In this document: one piece after another, positions 8,907 through 16,752 of the stretch | How the letters are laid out: every line of letters begins with the position of its first letter | How positions within the stretch are numbered: position 1 is the first letter of the stretch | NCBI GenBank assembly: GCA_040507225.1 | Contig: JBEVVG010000001.1 | Location: 124,001-188,000 of the forward strand | Source: Thiodiazotropha sp040507225 | GTDB lineage: Bacteria > Pseudomonadota > Gammaproteobacteria > Chromatiales > Chromatiaceae | Direction of reading: 5' to 3' | Length of the DNA: 64,000 bases | Made by a program: the position numbers and the translations under genes | Notes under the pieces: model-generated | Told to the model about the DNA's origin: nothing | Database searches by the model: none | What the model saw: the letters and a program-made list of their open reading frames with translations, nothing else

Positions 8907-10131
8907 TGTTAGAACGGTCAACAAGTCGAAGAAGTTGTTCTTTGACTTTCGCTATAACGGCCATCGATGTCGTGAATACACCAACCTCGATGATACAAAG
9001 ACAAACCGTGAGCGGCTCGAAAGGGTGCTGCGGAAAATCGAAAAGGAGATTGAAAATGGGTTATTCGACTATTCGGATTACTTTCCGAATAGTAAGAACT
9101 TGAAAAGAATCACGCGTAGTACAGGAAGTAGCGTCGAACCTTCTCACCAGACGGCAGTAGCAAACGTAGATGCAGCTCCTGTGGTTGAGAGTGTTCTACC
9201 TACCTTCGAAACCTTCTCGGATATCTGGGTCTCTGAAAACGAAGTGGGCTGGCGTCGCAGTCACAGAAAGACCCAGATGGATATTATCAAAGGGCATTTG
9301 CTGCCGGTATTCGGTCAGAAAGAGGTCAGCCGAATCACCAAGGCTGAGATATTGGCCTTCCGTGCGTCACTCGCCAAAGTACCCGGACGGAAAGGTAAGT
9401 CACTCTCTCCAAAACGTATCAACGCCATTATGGCGCCTCTGCGTCAAATCCTTAATGAAGCGGCTGACCGATACGAATTTAACACGCCCTATCGCAACAT
9501 CAAACCACTCAAAGTGCCCAGAAGTGATGTGGAGCCGTTCACTCTGGAAGAAGTTAGGAGCATTCTCGATACGGTACGGCCAGATTTTCGGAATTACTAC
9601 ACTGTACGTTTCTTTACTGGGATGCGTACCGGTGAGGTAGATGGACTGAAATGGCGATATGTTGACTTTGACCAGCGGCAGATCCTGGTTCGTGAAACCA
9701 TCGTTGCTGGAAAGACTGACTATACGAAGACTGATGGTTCTCAGCGTGAGATCCAGATGTCGCAAGTGGTCTTTGACGCCCTTCAGATGCAACAGAAGCT
9801 GACGGGTGGTATGTCAAGATATGTATTCTGTACTCGGGACGGTCAGCCGCTTGACCACAACAATGTCACCAAACGGGTCTGGTATCCGCTGCTTCGTCAT
9901 CTTGACCTCACACCTCGACGGCCCTACCAGAGCCGCCACACCGCAGCCACTCTGTGGCTGGCATCCGGTGAGAATCCTGAATGGATTGCTCGCCAGATGG
10001 GGCACGCCACGACCGAGATGCTGTTTAAGGTCTATTCGAGGTTTATTCCAAACCTGACCCGACAGGATGGCTCAGCGTTTGAACGTATGCTGGCCAGTCA
10101 ATCCGTCGGAATGACTGGAGGTGTGTCATGA
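8899..10131 (+). CDS. int: Tyrosine site-specific integrase
   Basis: This 410-aa phage-type integrase is the likely recombinase for the tRNA-fMet site. The N-terminus (SKKLFFDFRYNGHRCREYTN) looks like the arm-binding domain of the DUF3596 type, followed by a SAM-like core-binding domain at about 100-190. Catalytic residues are visible: R243 in FTGMRTGEV, a lysine in KTDGSQREI, R346-H347 in YQSRHTAAT (Tyr in place of the first His), H369 in MGHAT, and nucleophile Y379 in KVYSRF. I chose ATG 8899, preceded by GGAGG. An upstream extension in the same frame overlaps the excisionase gene and shows no family similarity. It is the first cargo operon after attL. Confidence 0.95.
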   Translation: MGSVRTVNKSKKLFFDFRYNGHRCREYTNLDDTKTNRERLERVLRKIEKEIENGLFDYSDYFPNSKNLKRITRSTGSSVEPSHQTAVANVDAAPVVESVLPTFETFSDIWVSENEVGWRRSHRKTQMDIIKGHLLPVFGQKEVSRITKAEILAFRASLAKVPGRKGKSLSPKRINAIMAPLRQILNEAADRYEFNTPYRNIKPLKVPRSDVEPFTLEEVRSILDTVRPDFRNYYTVRFFTGMRTGEVDGLKWRYVDFDQRQILVRETIVAGKTDYTKTDGSQREIQMSQVVFDALQMQQKLTGGMSRYVFCTRDGQPLDHNNVTKRVWYPLLRHLDLTPRRPYQSRHTAATLWLASGENPEWIARQMGHATTEMLFKVYSRFIPNLTRQDGSAFERMLASQSVGMTGGVS

Positions 10132-10430
10132 GAGGGGAGGTCAGCGTGTTTCCCACGAAAGGACCTGGAATTGCCAAGGTCCCATGTACCTACCGTAATT
10201 TGGCGGCGGCACTCATGGTCATGAGTTTCATTCCAGAAGGCAATGCCCTGATAGCTGTTCTTGGCAGAGGGAATGAGTACTCCAACCAACGGGCAATTGA
10301 GACCTGGTTGATGTCACAGTACTCGGAGTGCGCCATTCGTAAGATGTGTTCACCAATCGATACCCTTCGTGATGCACTGATTCATTTCCTGAATGAACGT
10401 TTCAGTTCAGAGTGGGGGATGCCATGCTGA
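10128..10430 (+). CDS. Unknown small protein next to the integrase
   Basis: This 100-aa protein starts with an ATGA overlap on the integrase stop, so it is very likely cotranslated with it. I do not recognise the family. The sequence has no signal peptide or membrane helix. The middle is hydrophobic (LAAALMVMSFIPEGNALIAV) and the end is polar with three cysteines. Its position in the xis-int operon suggests a role linked to the island's life cycle, but that is inference only. Confidence 0.65.
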   Translation: MRGEVSVFPTKGPGIAKVPCTYRNLAAALMVMSFIPEGNALIAVLGRGNEYSNQRAIETWLMSQYSECAIRKMCSPIDTLRDALIHFLNERFSSEWGMPC

Positions 10431-10756
10431 AAGATTATAGATTGCAACTGCTCTCCTTCACTGCTGAGGTGTTTATGTGTGAACACCGTAAGACTGGTGG
10501 TGAACTAGGTTATTGGGCCCTGCGACTACTACGTAACGGAAGGCTCATCGAGGCGTTTCACTGGGATAGGGCAGACCGAGAGGACAGGCAATACGAAGAA
10601 GGTGATGAGGTTCTGATAGGTGGCTGCTGGACAAGCGAAGCCAAGCAGAGATTTCAAATACATCGCTCTGTTATCCTGACGAGATACGCTGCGAACGACT
10701 CGGTATATGAGCCGGAACCCCAGCAGTTGAAATTGAAATTCGGCGATGAGGTCTAG
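10424..10756 (+). CDS. Unknown small protein, integrase operon
   Basis: This 110-aa protein begins at ATG 10424, overlapping the stop of the preceding gene by 7 bp and preceded by GTGGGGG. A GTG at 10412 in the same frame is an alternative start. The sequence is soluble and rich in aromatic and charged residues (GYWALRLLRNGRLIEAFHWD), without a motif I can name. It ends the xis-int operon, and a hairpin at 10770-10801 follows. Function unknown. Confidence 0.65.
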   Translation: MLKDYRLQLLSFTAEVFMCEHRKTGGELGYWALRLLRNGRLIEAFHWDRADREDRQYEEGDEVLIGGCWTSEAKQRFQIHRSVILTRYAANDSVYEPEPQQLKLKFGDEV

Positions 10757-10769
10757 CGTTGTCATTACC

Positions 10770-10801
10770 GAGGCGGGGGATGGGATGCCATCCTCCGTCT
10801 C
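10770..10801 (+). terminator. Hairpin after the integrase operon
   Basis: GAGGCGGGGGATGG (10770-10783) pairs with CCATCCTCCGTCTC (10788-10801) with few mismatches across a 4-nt loop. No T-run follows. It lies between convergent genes and is probably a transcription end structure. Confidence 0.45.
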
Positions 10802-10961
10802 GAACAGATAGGGGGGTTAGGTTAAACCTTCTATTGGACTTTGATGATGTTACGCACCCAATGCCATCGGCGGGTCGTGTCTATCATCCAAAAGAATCGC
10901 GGGCTGGAAGGCAAAATTGATAAATTGATGATTTAGGAATCCTCCAGAAACGCGAATCAGC

Positions 10962-11960
10962 TCAAAATTCCCCATCTCTAACCAAATTGGCTTTACTGAT
11001 AATCTTAATAACCTTGGGCTGAACAGGATCGTTATTGGACAGGGTGGCGTTACCTTTACCTATCATCTTGGCTGCAACGCTGGTCAGTTTGCTTAAGGTG
11101 TCTGAGCCGGGCAGAGCCTTGCTATCGTCATAATAGTCAAACCAGGGCAGTCCGGCTTTCGCGTAATCCCGAGCATTCGCAGGCTTATGTGGAGGTTGAT
11201 GGCCGGTAATCATCTGATATTGCTCGCTGTTGGCTAGGTGGACGAAGCACCTGAAGCCATTATCCAGATCCCATGCATCGAGGCCGTATTCGTCCTCATA
11301 GATCTTCTGCCGCATTAAGCCACCAGGCGCGAGACCCATATCTGGAGCAGCTGATGCGCAGGCTGAACGACAGAACATCGGCATCTCCAGGTAATCCAGG
11401 TCAGCTTCCACTACCCGTTCAAAATGTTCAGCATATACGTCACGTTTCATCGGATAGACAATGATCTGAAGACCCCCGTATTCTGCCTTCCCGGTGATCT
11501 GTTCTTCCGCGCTGAAACCTTCACCCAGGGGCATCGCTACAAATTGCCGGATGAAATCTTCTGAGACGTTGAAACCATCCAGCCAGGGCTGATCAGGAAT
11601 AACCGCATAGTCCTGAGGATCAGCAGAAAGCCCATTGCTCCAGGACTCCCCCGAAACCGCATTGATCTTGCCGGCGGCAATCTTGACGGCACAGGGGTAG
11701 TCACCAGAGAAATTGATCCAGAGTGCTTCTGACTGATACATGGGTATGAAGACACCACCATGTGTCCGCCAGGTATCAGGCAACTTGTCTGCGAAGTCAT
11801 CCACGTGCTCCACCGGGAAACGACCCAGGCCCGGGGGGAGGGGGTAATCCCGGTTGTCATCCGGGATCCGCAGGGTGCGTTGGAAGTCGATGCTACAAGC
11901 CGCTTTCTTGTGGACCTCTGGAAACCGGAAGGTCAGTTGGTTGTTCATTAGTTCGATCAT
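10962..11960 (-). CDS. Unknown 332-aa protein paired with an XRE regulator
   Basis: I do not recognise a named family, although proteins with an N-terminus like LTFRFPEVHKKAACSIDFQR, then LRIPDDNRDYPLPPGLGRFP, are familiar as conserved hypotheticals in accessory regions. The protein is soluble and acidic, with no membrane helix or signal peptide. One cysteine pair lies in MFCRSACASAAP. It is translated 17 bp after the XRE gene, with GGAGG 7 bp before ATG 11960, so the two form an operon. The pairing with a self-controlled regulator resembles toxin-antitoxin or stress modules, but no catalytic motif supports that. Confidence 0.75.
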   Translation of the reverse strand: MIELMNNQLTFRFPEVHKKAACSIDFQRTLRIPDDNRDYPLPPGLGRFPVEHVDDFADKLPDTWRTHGGVFIPMYQSEALWINFSGDYPCAVKIAAGKINAVSGESWSNGLSADPQDYAVIPDQPWLDGFNVSEDFIRQFVAMPLGEGFSAEEQITGKAEYGGLQIIVYPMKRDVYAEHFERVVEADLDYLEMPMFCRSACASAAPDMGLAPGGLMRQKIYEDEYGLDAWDLDNGFRCFVHLANSEQYQMITGHQPPHKPANARDYAKAGLPWFDYYDDSKALPGSDTLSKLTSVAAKMIGKGNATLSNNDPVQPKVIKIISKANLVRDGEF

Positions 11961-11977
11961 TGTTTTTCCTCCACAGG

Positions 11978-12328
11978 TTACCAGTCGCCATCACGGACAT
12001 CCCGGGCAATACGCAACAGGGCATGATCCGGTGCAGACTTGAGCTGGCGGATCAGGTCAGCGAACAGTTGCGGCCGCTTGCGAATGATCTCCTGCAAATC
12101 CGACGAGACCTTCCCGGCCATTGCCAGTAGCACATCCGGGTCTTCGCCAAGCTCCTCGGCCAATGCCCGGATTTTTGCCTCCGACGGTGGTGCCACATCC
12201 CCGCGTTCTATCTTGCTGAGATAGGCGGGTTCCACGCCAATTCGCTGTGCTACCTGCCGGACGGAAAACCGCCGATCCTGTGACTTCAGGGCCTCGCGAT
12301 GTTCACGGATGTATTCTCCAAATGTCAT
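11978..12328 (-). CDS. XRE-family transcriptional regulator
   Basis: This 116-aa protein has an N-terminal Cro/CI helix-turn-helix (residues about 10-70: FSVRQVAQRIGVEPAYLSKI, then ERGDVAPPSEAKIRALAEEL) and a C-terminal helical part (residues 75-116) probably for dimerisation. Its start codon overlaps a 22-bp dyad at 12327-12348, so it probably represses its own operon, which includes the 332-aa protein. It is divergent from the long defence operon that begins 275 bp away and could influence that promoter too. Confidence 0.88.
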   Translation of the reverse strand: MTFGEYIREHREALKSQDRRFSVRQVAQRIGVEPAYLSKIERGDVAPPSEAKIRALAEELGEDPDVLLAMAGKVSSDLQEIIRKRPQLFADLIRQLKSAPDHALLRIARDVRDGDW

Positions 12329-12348
12329 GTGTACTATATACTACACAT
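12327..12348. promoter_or_regulatory. Dyad operator over the XRE start codon
   Basis: ATGTGTA and TACACAT are perfect 7-bp inverted arms around CTATATAC. The site covers the first bases of the XRE gene, the usual place for an autorepressor site. Confidence 0.65.
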
Positions 12349-12450
12349 TATTGATTTTGACAATCCGGCGACGGGTGGATGAGTGATAGGGAGGAGGGCG
12401 ACTTCATTGAAATGCTATCAGCACCCATAGAGTCGACCCATATAGACGGA

Positions 12451-12572
12451 AATCGGGTTAAATCGGCAATAATCGGTTGACATAAGACGTCAAAATGCAT
12501 AATTTTCAATAATTTGGTTCAGATGCTGGGAACTGGTTGCACCCGTGTCGGTAGTTCACGGACATAAGACGT
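12451..12572 (+). promoter_or_regulatory. Phased iterons and 12-bp repeats upstream of the defence operon
   Basis: AATCGG occurs three times at exactly 10-bp spacing (12451, 12461, 12471), one helical turn apart. GACATAAGACGT occurs at 12479-12490 and again at 12561-12572; the bases that follow are CAAAA in the first copy and TTTGAC in the second. The arrangement lies in the only long gap before a 25-kb operon and looks like a regulator-binding array. The cognate protein could be the HTH protein encoded just downstream. Confidence 0.5.
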
Positions 12573-12603
12573 TTTGACTCATCGTTCACGAGGATTTTGA
12601 GGA

Positions 12604-12813
12604 ATGGTTGAGATGGAAGACCGCTGGTTTTCAATCACCGAGATATGCAAACACCTCGGTGTCAGTAATGACACCGTGTATAAGTGGATAGACAAGCATG
12701 ATATGCCGGCCCACCGCATGGGCCGTCTTTGGAAGTTCAAGAAAGACGAGGTCGACGAGTGGGTGAAAGCTGGCGGTGCGGCGGACCGCAACAAGAAGGG
12801 TTCTGACGAATGA
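12604..12813 (+). CDS. HTH_17/excisionase-type DNA-binding protein, first gene of the defence operon
   Basis: This 69-aa protein is a single winged-helix HTH domain: FSITEICKHLGVSNDTVYKW followed by HRMGRLWKFKKDEVDEWVKA, the standard HTH_17 pattern. It overlaps the helicase gene by 4 bp (ATGA), so it belongs to the operon. ATG 12613 is an alternative start with better spacing to GAGGA. It may control the operon through the repeats upstream, or guide the complex to DNA. Both are inferences. Confidence 0.85.
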   Translation: MVEMEDRWFSITEICKHLGVSNDTVYKWIDKHDMPAHRMGRLWKFKKDEVDEWVKAGGAADRNKKGSDE

Positions 12814-15800
12814 AGATCATCGACAACATCAATTCTTTGCTGGGCGACGATCTGAAGGTTTCCATCCATCCCAAGGCCAAATTGAAGATCGCGGCATCGT
12901 GTTTTTCGATCTATGCCTATGAAGCTTTAAAGTCCGAGCTCGCAAAGATTGAGTCGTTGGAATTCATCTTCACAGCACCAACATTCGTCCCCAACGAAGT
13001 CACCGACAAACTCAGAAAAGAACGCCGAGAGTTTTTTATCCCCAAGGCCAACCGGGAACGCAGCCTCTACGGCTCCGAATTTGAAATCCAGCTTCGCAAT
13101 AAGCTCACCCAACGTGCTATTGCCCGCGAGTGCGCCGAATGGATGCGCCGCAAAGCCAAATTCCGCTCAAATAAGACCAGATCCTCGATGCAGCAGTTTG
13201 CCTGCATTCAGGGGCCTTCGCTGGAAGCGGCATATATGCCTTTGCATGGCTTCACCGCCGTGGATCTGGGATATCAGCAGGGGGATGCCGTTTCCAACAT
13301 AGTCAATCGAGTAGACGAGACGGCTTTCACATCGACATACCTTCAGCTGTTTGATCAGATCTGGAGTGATCCAACAAAACTTGAAGATGTGACCACCGCG
13401 ATCTGTGATCATATTGCGTCGGTCTATCAGGAAAATTCACCCGAGCGCATCTACTTCCTGATTCTCTACAACATTTTCAGCGAATTCCTTGATGATATCG
13501 ACGAAGACGTCTTGCCCAACGACCGCACGGGTTATCAGGACACGCTGGTCTGGAACAAGCTTTTCAATTTTCAGCGTGATGCCGCCATAGGCATTATCAA
13601 CAAGCTGGAAACCTACAACGGCTGCATCCTGGCCGACAGCGTGGGGCTTGGTAAAACATTCACGGCTCTGGCCGTTGTGAAATATTACGAACTGCGCAAC
13701 CGTTCGGTGCTTGTTCTGTGCCCCAAGAAACTCGCGGACAACTGGCTGAACTACAACAGCAACCTGACGACCAATATCTTCTCCAGGGATCGCTTCAATT
13801 ATGACGTTCTGTGCCATACCGACCTGTCCCGCACCTCGGGAGAGTCGTTCGGCATTCCTCTGAACCGCGTTAACTGGGGCAATTATGATCTGGTCGTCAT
13901 CGATGAATCGCACAATTTCCGCAACAATGATGCCGTCAAGGACCGGGAAACCCGCTATCAGAAGCTGATGAACCAGGTCGTCCGCCAGGGCGTCAAAACC
14001 AAGGTTCTGATGCTGTCCGCTACCCCCGTCAACAACCGCTTCAATGATCTGCGCAACCAACTCGCGCTGGCGTACGAAGGCGACTCTGAAAATCTCAGCG
14101 AGAAGCTTCGCACGGGCAGATCGGTGGAAGAAATCTTCCGCAATGCACAAACAGTCTTCAACCAGTGGTCAAAACTGGCACCAGAGGACCGCACTGCACA
14201 AGCTATTCTGGATGCCCTTGATTTTGACTTCTTTGAACTGCTTGACAGCGTCACCATTGCCAGATCGCGCAAGCACATCCAGACCTTCTACGACACCAGT
14301 GACATAGGCCAGTTTCCTGAGCGCCGCAAACCGCTGTCATTCCATTCGCCACTGACCGACCGCACGGATGTCATGAGCTTTAACAAGATCTTTGAACAGC
14401 TCTCGCTGCTCAAGCTCGCCGTCTATGCCCCGATCAGCTACATCCTGCCCAGTCGGCTCAAAAAATATGAAGACCTGTACGACACGCAGGTGGAAGGTGG
14501 CAAAGGGAAGCTGAAGCAGGCGGATCGTGAGCGAAGCCTGCAGGCATTGATGACGACCAATCTGCTCAAGCGTCTGGAAAGCTCGGTTGAGGCTTTTCGG
14601 CTCACCCTGAAAAGCCTGCACGACAACCATACCCGCACCCTGACCAAAATCGATTCATTCAGGGTTGCAGGCGATGCTGGCAGTGTCTCTGACTGGACCG
14701 ATAGTTTGGCAAACCTCGAAGCCGAAGAGGACGATATCCCGGTCCTGGACGACGCCGAAATCGGCGGTAAGGTGAAGATAAACCTTGCAGACATGGATCT
14801 TCCTTCGTGGGAACACGATCTGAAGGTTGATCTGGAAGTCATTAACGCCTTGCTGGAGTCCATGGCAAAAGTCACACCCGAGGACGACGTCAAGCTGCAA
14901 CACCTCAAGGCCCAGATTCTCAGCAAGATTGAAAACCCTATCAATGACGGCAATAGAAAAGTCCTTGTTTTCACTGCCTTTGCCGATACAGCGAATTACC
15001 TCTACAACAACCTGGCGGATAACCTACTGGCAACGCAGTGGCTGCACACCGGAAAAGTAACTGGCAAGGATGCGCCGAAATCAACCCTAAGAAAGAATTA
15101 TGATTTCCAGTCGCTGTTGACGCTTTTTTCTCCTCGCGCCAAGGAGAAGGCTCAGGTGCTCCCAAATGAACCGGCCGAATTGGACCTGCTGATTGGCACC
15201 GACTGCATCTCCGAGGGGCAGAACCTTCAGGACTGCGATTACCTGGTCAACTATGACATCCACTGGAATCCGGTTCGCATCATTCAGCGATTTGGTCGGA
15301 TCGACCGCATTGGCTCCATCAACAAGACCATCCAGCTGGTGAACTATTGGCCTGACATTTCTCTGGATGAATACATCAATCTCAAGGAACGGGTTGAAAA
15401 CCGGATGGTTATTGCCGACGTGACGGCCACCGGCGACGACAACGTCCTCACGGCAAAAAGCAGCGAGATTTCGTATCGAAAGGAGCAACTCCGGCGCTTG
15501 CAGGAAGAGGTGATCGAACTGGAAGACCTTAAAACGGGTGTTTCCATCACCGATCTCGGCCTGAACGACTTCCGGATGGATCTGCTGAACTATGTCAAAG
15601 CCAATGGCGACCTTGCCAACGTGCCCAATGGCATGCATGCGGTTGTCCCAGCCAGGCCCGCAATGGGATTGCACCCTGGGGTAATCTTTGCCCTGCGCAA
15701 CCGCAATCATGAGGTCAACATCAATCAGCAGAACCGGCTGCATCCTTACTACCTGATCTATATCTCTGGCGACGGCCAGGTCATCGCCAACCACACCGAG

Positions 15801-16082
15801 GTCAAAACACTGCTCGACCTGGTGCGATCCAGCTGCAAGGGACAACCGGAACCCATTCAGGCGGTCTGCCGCCTCTTCAATCAGCAGACCGACGAAGGCC
15901 GGAACATGAAGGCCTGCTCCGATCTGCTAAGTACCGCCATTCGTTCGATGATCGACGTCAAGGAGGAAAAGGATCTGGACAGCCTGTTCTCCGGCGGCAA
16001 GACCACGGCGCTGGTAAACACCATCGCCGGGCTCGATGATTTCGAGCTCGTCGCCTTTCTCGTGGTGCAGGAGGAAGGATGA
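12810..16082 (+). CDS. SNF2-type DEAD-box helicase with N-terminal PLD-like domain
   Basis: This 1090-aa protein is a superfamily 2 ATPase. Residues about 20-150 resemble the degenerate phospholipase-D-like domain often placed before SNF2 motors (KLKIAASCFSIYAYEALKSE). The motor shows Walker A ADSVGLGKT near 274-282, DESH near 365, SATPVNN near 404 and motif VI QRFGRIDRIGS from about 826. The long insertion between the two RecA-like halves and the helical C-terminus are family-typical. It is coupled by overlap to the genes on both sides. In a modification-restriction locus it probably translocates on DNA to find or process foreign molecules. It is not DrmD of DISARM as far as context tells, because drmA and drmB are missing. 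Confidence 0.9.
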   Translation: MKIIDNINSLLGDDLKVSIHPKAKLKIAASCFSIYAYEALKSELAKIESLEFIFTAPTFVPNEVTDKLRKERREFFIPKANRERSLYGSEFEIQLRNKLTQRAIARECAEWMRRKAKFRSNKTRSSMQQFACIQGPSLEAAYMPLHGFTAVDLGYQQGDAVSNIVNRVDETAFTSTYLQLFDQIWSDPTKLEDVTTAICDHIASVYQENSPERIYFLILYNIFSEFLDDIDEDVLPNDRTGYQDTLVWNKLFNFQRDAAIGIINKLETYNGCILADSVGLGKTFTALAVVKYYELRNRSVLVLCPKKLADNWLNYNSNLTTNIFSRDRFNYDVLCHTDLSRTSGESFGIPLNRVNWGNYDLVVIDESHNFRNNDAVKDRETRYQKLMNQVVRQGVKTKVLMLSATPVNNRFNDLRNQLALAYEGDSENLSEKLRTGRSVEEIFRNAQTVFNQWSKLAPEDRTAQAILDALDFDFFELLDSVTIARSRKHIQTFYDTSDIGQFPERRKPLSFHSPLTDRTDVMSFNKIFEQLSLLKLAVYAPISYILPSRLKKYEDLYDTQVEGGKGKLKQADRERSLQALMTTNLLKRLESSVEAFRLTLKSLHDNHTRTLTKIDSFRVAGDAGSVSDWTDSLANLEAEEDDIPVLDDAEIGGKVKINLADMDLPSWEHDLKVDLEVINALLESMAKVTPEDDVKLQHLKAQILSKIENPINDGNRKVLVFTAFADTANYLYNNLADNLLATQWLHTGKVTGKDAPKSTLRKNYDFQSLLTLFSPRAKEKAQVLPNEPAELDLLIGTDCISEGQNLQDCDYLVNYDIHWNPVRIIQRFGRIDRIGSINKTIQLVNYWPDISLDEYINLKERVENRMVIADVTATGDDNVLTAKSSEISYRKEQLRRLQEEVIELEDLKTGVSITDLGLNDFRMDLLNYVKANGDLANVPNGMHAVVPARPAMGLHPGVIFALRNRNHEVNINQQNRLHPYYLIYISGDGQVIANHTEVKTLLDLVRSSCKGQPEPIQAVCRLFNQQTDEGRNMKACSDLLSTAIRSMIDVKEEKDLDSLFSGGKTTALVNTIAGLDDFELVAFLVVQEEG

Positions 16083-16744
16083 CAGCCGTGCTCTTCGACT
16101 ATCCAAAGAACGCCGCCTTCGGACGCGTGCTGCCCAAGAGCAAAATCTACGAACACGGAAGCCCCAGCGCTGCAGTCAGACAGCTGTTTGTACGGCAGGT
16201 GGAACAGATTGTCTGGCAGCACAAGCTTGCCCCGGAGACAGTCAACCTGAAGGCATCAAAGGCCGTACCTGAAATCCAGATTTTCAGCATCGCTCTCAAG
16301 GGGGACGAGTTCAAACCCGAGGTGCTGCGTTGCATTGATCTGGCCATTCCCTTCCCGATCATTTTTGAGCTTCGTTTCGACGGGAAAGTAAAACCAATCG
16401 CCGCCTTTAAACGGCCGAGTGAAGCGGATGCCAGCAAGTGGGTCATCAGCGAATATTTCGAGGGGGATTGGGTATCCGCCGATACACCACGCAAGTCCCT
16501 GCCGATGGTTTTCGACCTAGAGACGCTCTATGGCCAGTTGTTGATACCCCTGATGCCATACCCGGCACGGTCGGGTGAAGACCTGCAAACGCGGGTTGAA
16601 CGGATGGAGCGCATTCGTGTCAAGCAGCGGGAGCTGTCGCGCTGCGAGGCCCGGCTACGGAGAGAGAAACAATATAACCGTAAGGTGGACATCAATGCGG
16701 TTTTGCGTCAATTGCAATTAGAAATTAAACAGCTGACTGGGTAG
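16079..16744 (+). CDS. DUF4391 family protein
   Basis: This 221-aa protein matches the DUF4391 pattern: a phenylalanine- and proline-rich N-terminal half (LFDYPKNAAFGRVLPKSKIY), the core IPFPIIFELRFDGKVKPIAA, and a C-terminal basic helix with many Arg and Lys (residues 180-221). It overlaps the helicase by 4 bp. DUF4391 genes recur between a helicase and a type III-like methyltransferase in many genomes. The biochemical role is not known to me; a partner or adaptor of the helicase is a reasonable guess. Confidence 0.85.
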   Translation: MTAVLFDYPKNAAFGRVLPKSKIYEHGSPSAAVRQLFVRQVEQIVWQHKLAPETVNLKASKAVPEIQIFSIALKGDEFKPEVLRCIDLAIPFPIIFELRFDGKVKPIAAFKRPSEADASKWVISEYFEGDWVSADTPRKSLPMVFDLETLYGQLLIPLMPYPARSGEDLQTRVERMERIRVKQRELSRCEARLRREKQYNRKVDINAVLRQLQLEIKQLTG

Positions 16745-16752
16745 GGATTCCT

